From: CAJBIL01 sp044359525
Lineage (GTDB): Bacteria; Pseudomonadota; Gammaproteobacteria; Burkholderiales; Rhodocyclaceae
Length of the DNA: 13,889 bases
Direction: 5' to 3'
Assembly (NCBI GenBank): GCA_044359525.1
Contig: JBIKLY010000088.1
Coordinates: 1 to 13,889 of the forward strand
The notes beneath the pieces are model-generated. The model worked only from the letters and a program-made list of their open reading frames with translations, was not told the origin of the DNA and ran no database searches. A program made the position numbers and the translations under genes. Of this stretch, positions 12,575 to 13,889 are shown in pieces (position 1 is the first letter of the stretch; every line of letters begins with the position of its first letter).

Positions 12575-13740
12575 TACCTGCTCGCCGGGGCTGCTTTTTC
12601 TTCTGTCGAGAAGGTCGCACCGGCCTTGACGCCCTCGCGCTCCAGCGAGGTGACAACGCGATCGCCGGCCGCAAGTCCTTCGAGCACCTCGGTGAATTCC
12701 CAGTTGGCCAGACCGGTCTTGACCTTGCGTTCTGCGAGCTTGCCATCGGCCCCACCGACCAGCACGCGGCTGCCTTCGAGCAGTGCCGACGTGGGAACGC
12801 GAACTACGTTTTCGCGAATGGCGAGAATGACTTCAATGTCTGCACTGTAACCAACCAGCAGCTTGCCGGGCGCGTCGGGGTTGTCGAGCGTTGCTTCGAT
12901 ATCGACGGTGCGCGCCTGTTTTTCGACGGCGGAAACATAGGGCGCAACACGCCTCACCTTTCCCGGAAAAGTCTGTTTCGGCAGCGCGTCGAAGCTGATG
13001 CGCACGATTTGTCCGGCGAGGATTTTCGGTGCATCAACTTCATCCATCGGTGCTTTTACATAGACGCACGAGTCGTCGATCAGGTCGATGGCTGGTGGCG
13101 TTTGCACGCCGGGTGGCGAAGGTGTCGAATACTCGCCGACTTCGCCGACAATCTTGGCGATGGTGCCGTCGAATGGTGCGTAGAGAATGGTTCTCCCCTG
13201 CTCGACGCGCGTTGCGTTAACCTTGGCCTGCGTCTGCGCGACGTCGGCTTTGGTCGCATCACAGCCGGCGCGTTTGGCTTGTGCCTCGCTGCGTGCAGAA
13301 TCTTCCCTGGCACTGGAAACGAAGCCTTTGGCGCGCAGTGAGGCCTGGCGCTCGGCCTCACGCTCGGCGTTGGCGGCCACCGTGCAGGCTTCGGTGACGC
13401 GCTTTTTCGCGGTTTCAACCTGCGTCATCGCCAGGGTGCTTTGCGCCTGCTGATCGTCGTTCCAGAGCTTCATCAGCAGCTGGCCTTTCTTCACCCGCTC
13501 ACCTTCCTTCACCGCGAGCACTTCGATGCGGCCGCCCATGATGGTCGATAGCTTGGTGCGCTGGCAGGCTTCGACGGTTCCGGCGCGCGTGTTGGCGATG
13601 CTTGATTCGACCCTGCCCAGATCGATTTCCTTGAACGCGACGAGGACCGGTTTTGGCCGGCCAGCCCACCACAGGCCGGCCGCGAGCAGAAGGAGGGCGG
13701 CTAGCGCAACAAGCAGTCGGCGGATCAGGGGTGATGGCAT
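12574..13740 (-). CDS. HlyD/MacA-type periplasmic adaptor subunit
   Basis: This 388-residue membrane-fusion protein would link the inner-membrane ABC exporter to an outer-membrane channel. An N-terminal membrane anchor covers about 6-26 (LIRRLLVALAALLLLAAGLWW). The lipoyl-like half (GGRIEVLAVKEGERVKKGQLLMKL) spans about 69-92, a long Ala/Glu/Arg-rich coiled-coil hairpin about 96-185, and the returning lipoyl half contains ILYAPFDGTIAKI. Beta-barrel and membrane-proximal domains follow to about 375. There is no lipobox. No clear ribosome-binding site precedes the ATG at 13740; it is chosen because the membrane anchor follows directly. The gene overlaps the ATPase gene by one base and follows an unidentified gene by 59 bases. 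MacA is the closest named relative in role. Confidence 0.9.
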   Translation of the reverse strand: MPSPLIRRLLVALAALLLLAAGLWWAGRPKPVLVAFKEIDLGRVESSIANTRAGTVEACQRTKLSTIMGGRIEVLAVKEGERVKKGQLLMKLWNDDQQAQSTLAMTQVETAKKRVTEACTVAANAEREAERQASLRAKGFVSSAREDSARSEAQAKRAGCDATKADVAQTQAKVNATRVEQGRTILYAPFDGTIAKIVGEVGEYSTPSPPGVQTPPAIDLIDDSCVYVKAPMDEVDAPKILAGQIVRISFDALPKQTFPGKVRRVAPYVSAVEKQARTVDIEATLDNPDAPGKLLVGYSADIEVILAIRENVVRVPTSALLEGSRVLVGGADGKLAERKVKTGLANWEFTEVLEGLAAGDRVVTSLEREGVKAGATFSTEEKAAPASR

Positions 13741-13799
13741 GGCTGGGGCTCGCAGTGGTGTAGGGCGTCTGAATGCAATATTTTCAGGGGCCGGGTTGG

Positions 13800-13889
13800 T
13801 CAGCGGTAGCGGTTGATGGCATCCCGCGTTTCGAGCGCCGCGCCGCGTGCGGCTTCTGCATAATTTTCATCTTTGCCGGCGTAGAGAAT
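13800..13889 (-). CDS. C-terminal end of an unidentified protein (partial)
   Basis: The last 90 bases form an open minus-strand frame of 29 residues that ends in TGA at 13800. It begins ILYAGKDENY at the window edge and ends RDAINRYR, giving a charged, alanine-rich helical tail. The composition looks like real coding sequence and the frame is uninterrupted to the edge, but the fragment is too short for me to name a family. It lies 59 bases before the adaptor on the same strand, so it could be the preceding gene of the transporter operon; it does not look like the end of a TolC-type channel that I recognise. Confidence 0.55.
   Translation of the reverse strand: MLYAGKDENYAEAARGAALETRDAINRYR

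Noticed and set aside
1..13889. Insertion sequences, CRISPR arrays, tRNA genes, phage genes
   Set aside because: No transposase or integrase motif, no regularly spaced direct repeats with unique spacers, and no tRNA cloverleaf pattern was found by reading; only the 5S rRNA end is an RNA gene.

Overview
The window reads as chromosomal DNA of a GC-rich proteobacterium, most likely a betaproteobacterium. The grounds are the 3' end of a proteobacterial-type 5S rRNA at the left edge, the GC-rich codon use, and gene families common in that class (TcdA, YpfJ, RluF-like pseudouridine synthase, MacA/MacB-type efflux genes). I see no phage genes, insertion sequences, tRNAs or CRISPR array. The genus cannot be fixed from this sequence alone.

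Layout. Positions 1-84 hold the end of a 5S rRNA gene and its terminator, so an rRNA operon lies to the left. A plus-strand metallo-beta-lactamase-fold hydrolase follows (220-1164). Converging on it is a minus-strand group: an orphan periplasmic amino-acid-type binding protein (4394-3177), an Hpt-HD-GYP signalling protein (3093-1987) and tcdA (1987-1202); the last two overlap by one base. Divergent from the binding protein runs a plus-strand pair: a short FKBP prolyl isomerase (4600-4944) and, three bases later, an RluF/RsuA-type pseudouridine synthase (4948-5949).

A minus-strand pair of zinc peptidases comes next: a ypfJ-like membrane metallopeptidase (7689-6826) followed by a secreted M23 peptidase (6813-5959). 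A 43-residue secreted peptide gene (7811-7942, plus strand) sits divergent to ypfJ and ends in a strong hairpin.

From the right edge to 7994 all genes run on the minus strand: the tail of an unidentified protein (13889-13800), an HlyD/MacA-type adaptor (13740-12574), a LolD/MacB-type ATPase (12574-11891), two FtsX/MacB-type permeases (11772-10564 and 10424-9219), a 61-residue two-helix membrane protein, a two-CBS-domain protein and a small four-cysteine protein. The adaptor, ATPase and two permeases should form one envelope-spanning export machine; no outer-membrane channel is visible.

The most unusual structure is a pair of roughly 100-bp inverted repeats, each filling one gap inside the transporter operon. 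Their sequences differ but their design is the same: each arm is built of about four tandem 8-9-base units (CACAGAG-type in one, CGCAAAGG-type in the other). Each abuts the ribosome-binding region of the next gene, so they could set subunit stoichiometry through mRNA structure. Other points of interest are the Hpt-HD-GYP fusion with substituted HD-GYP residues coupled to a tRNA-modification gene, and the two very small proteins near 7.8-8.2 kb. No stretch longer than 300 bases lacks a gene.
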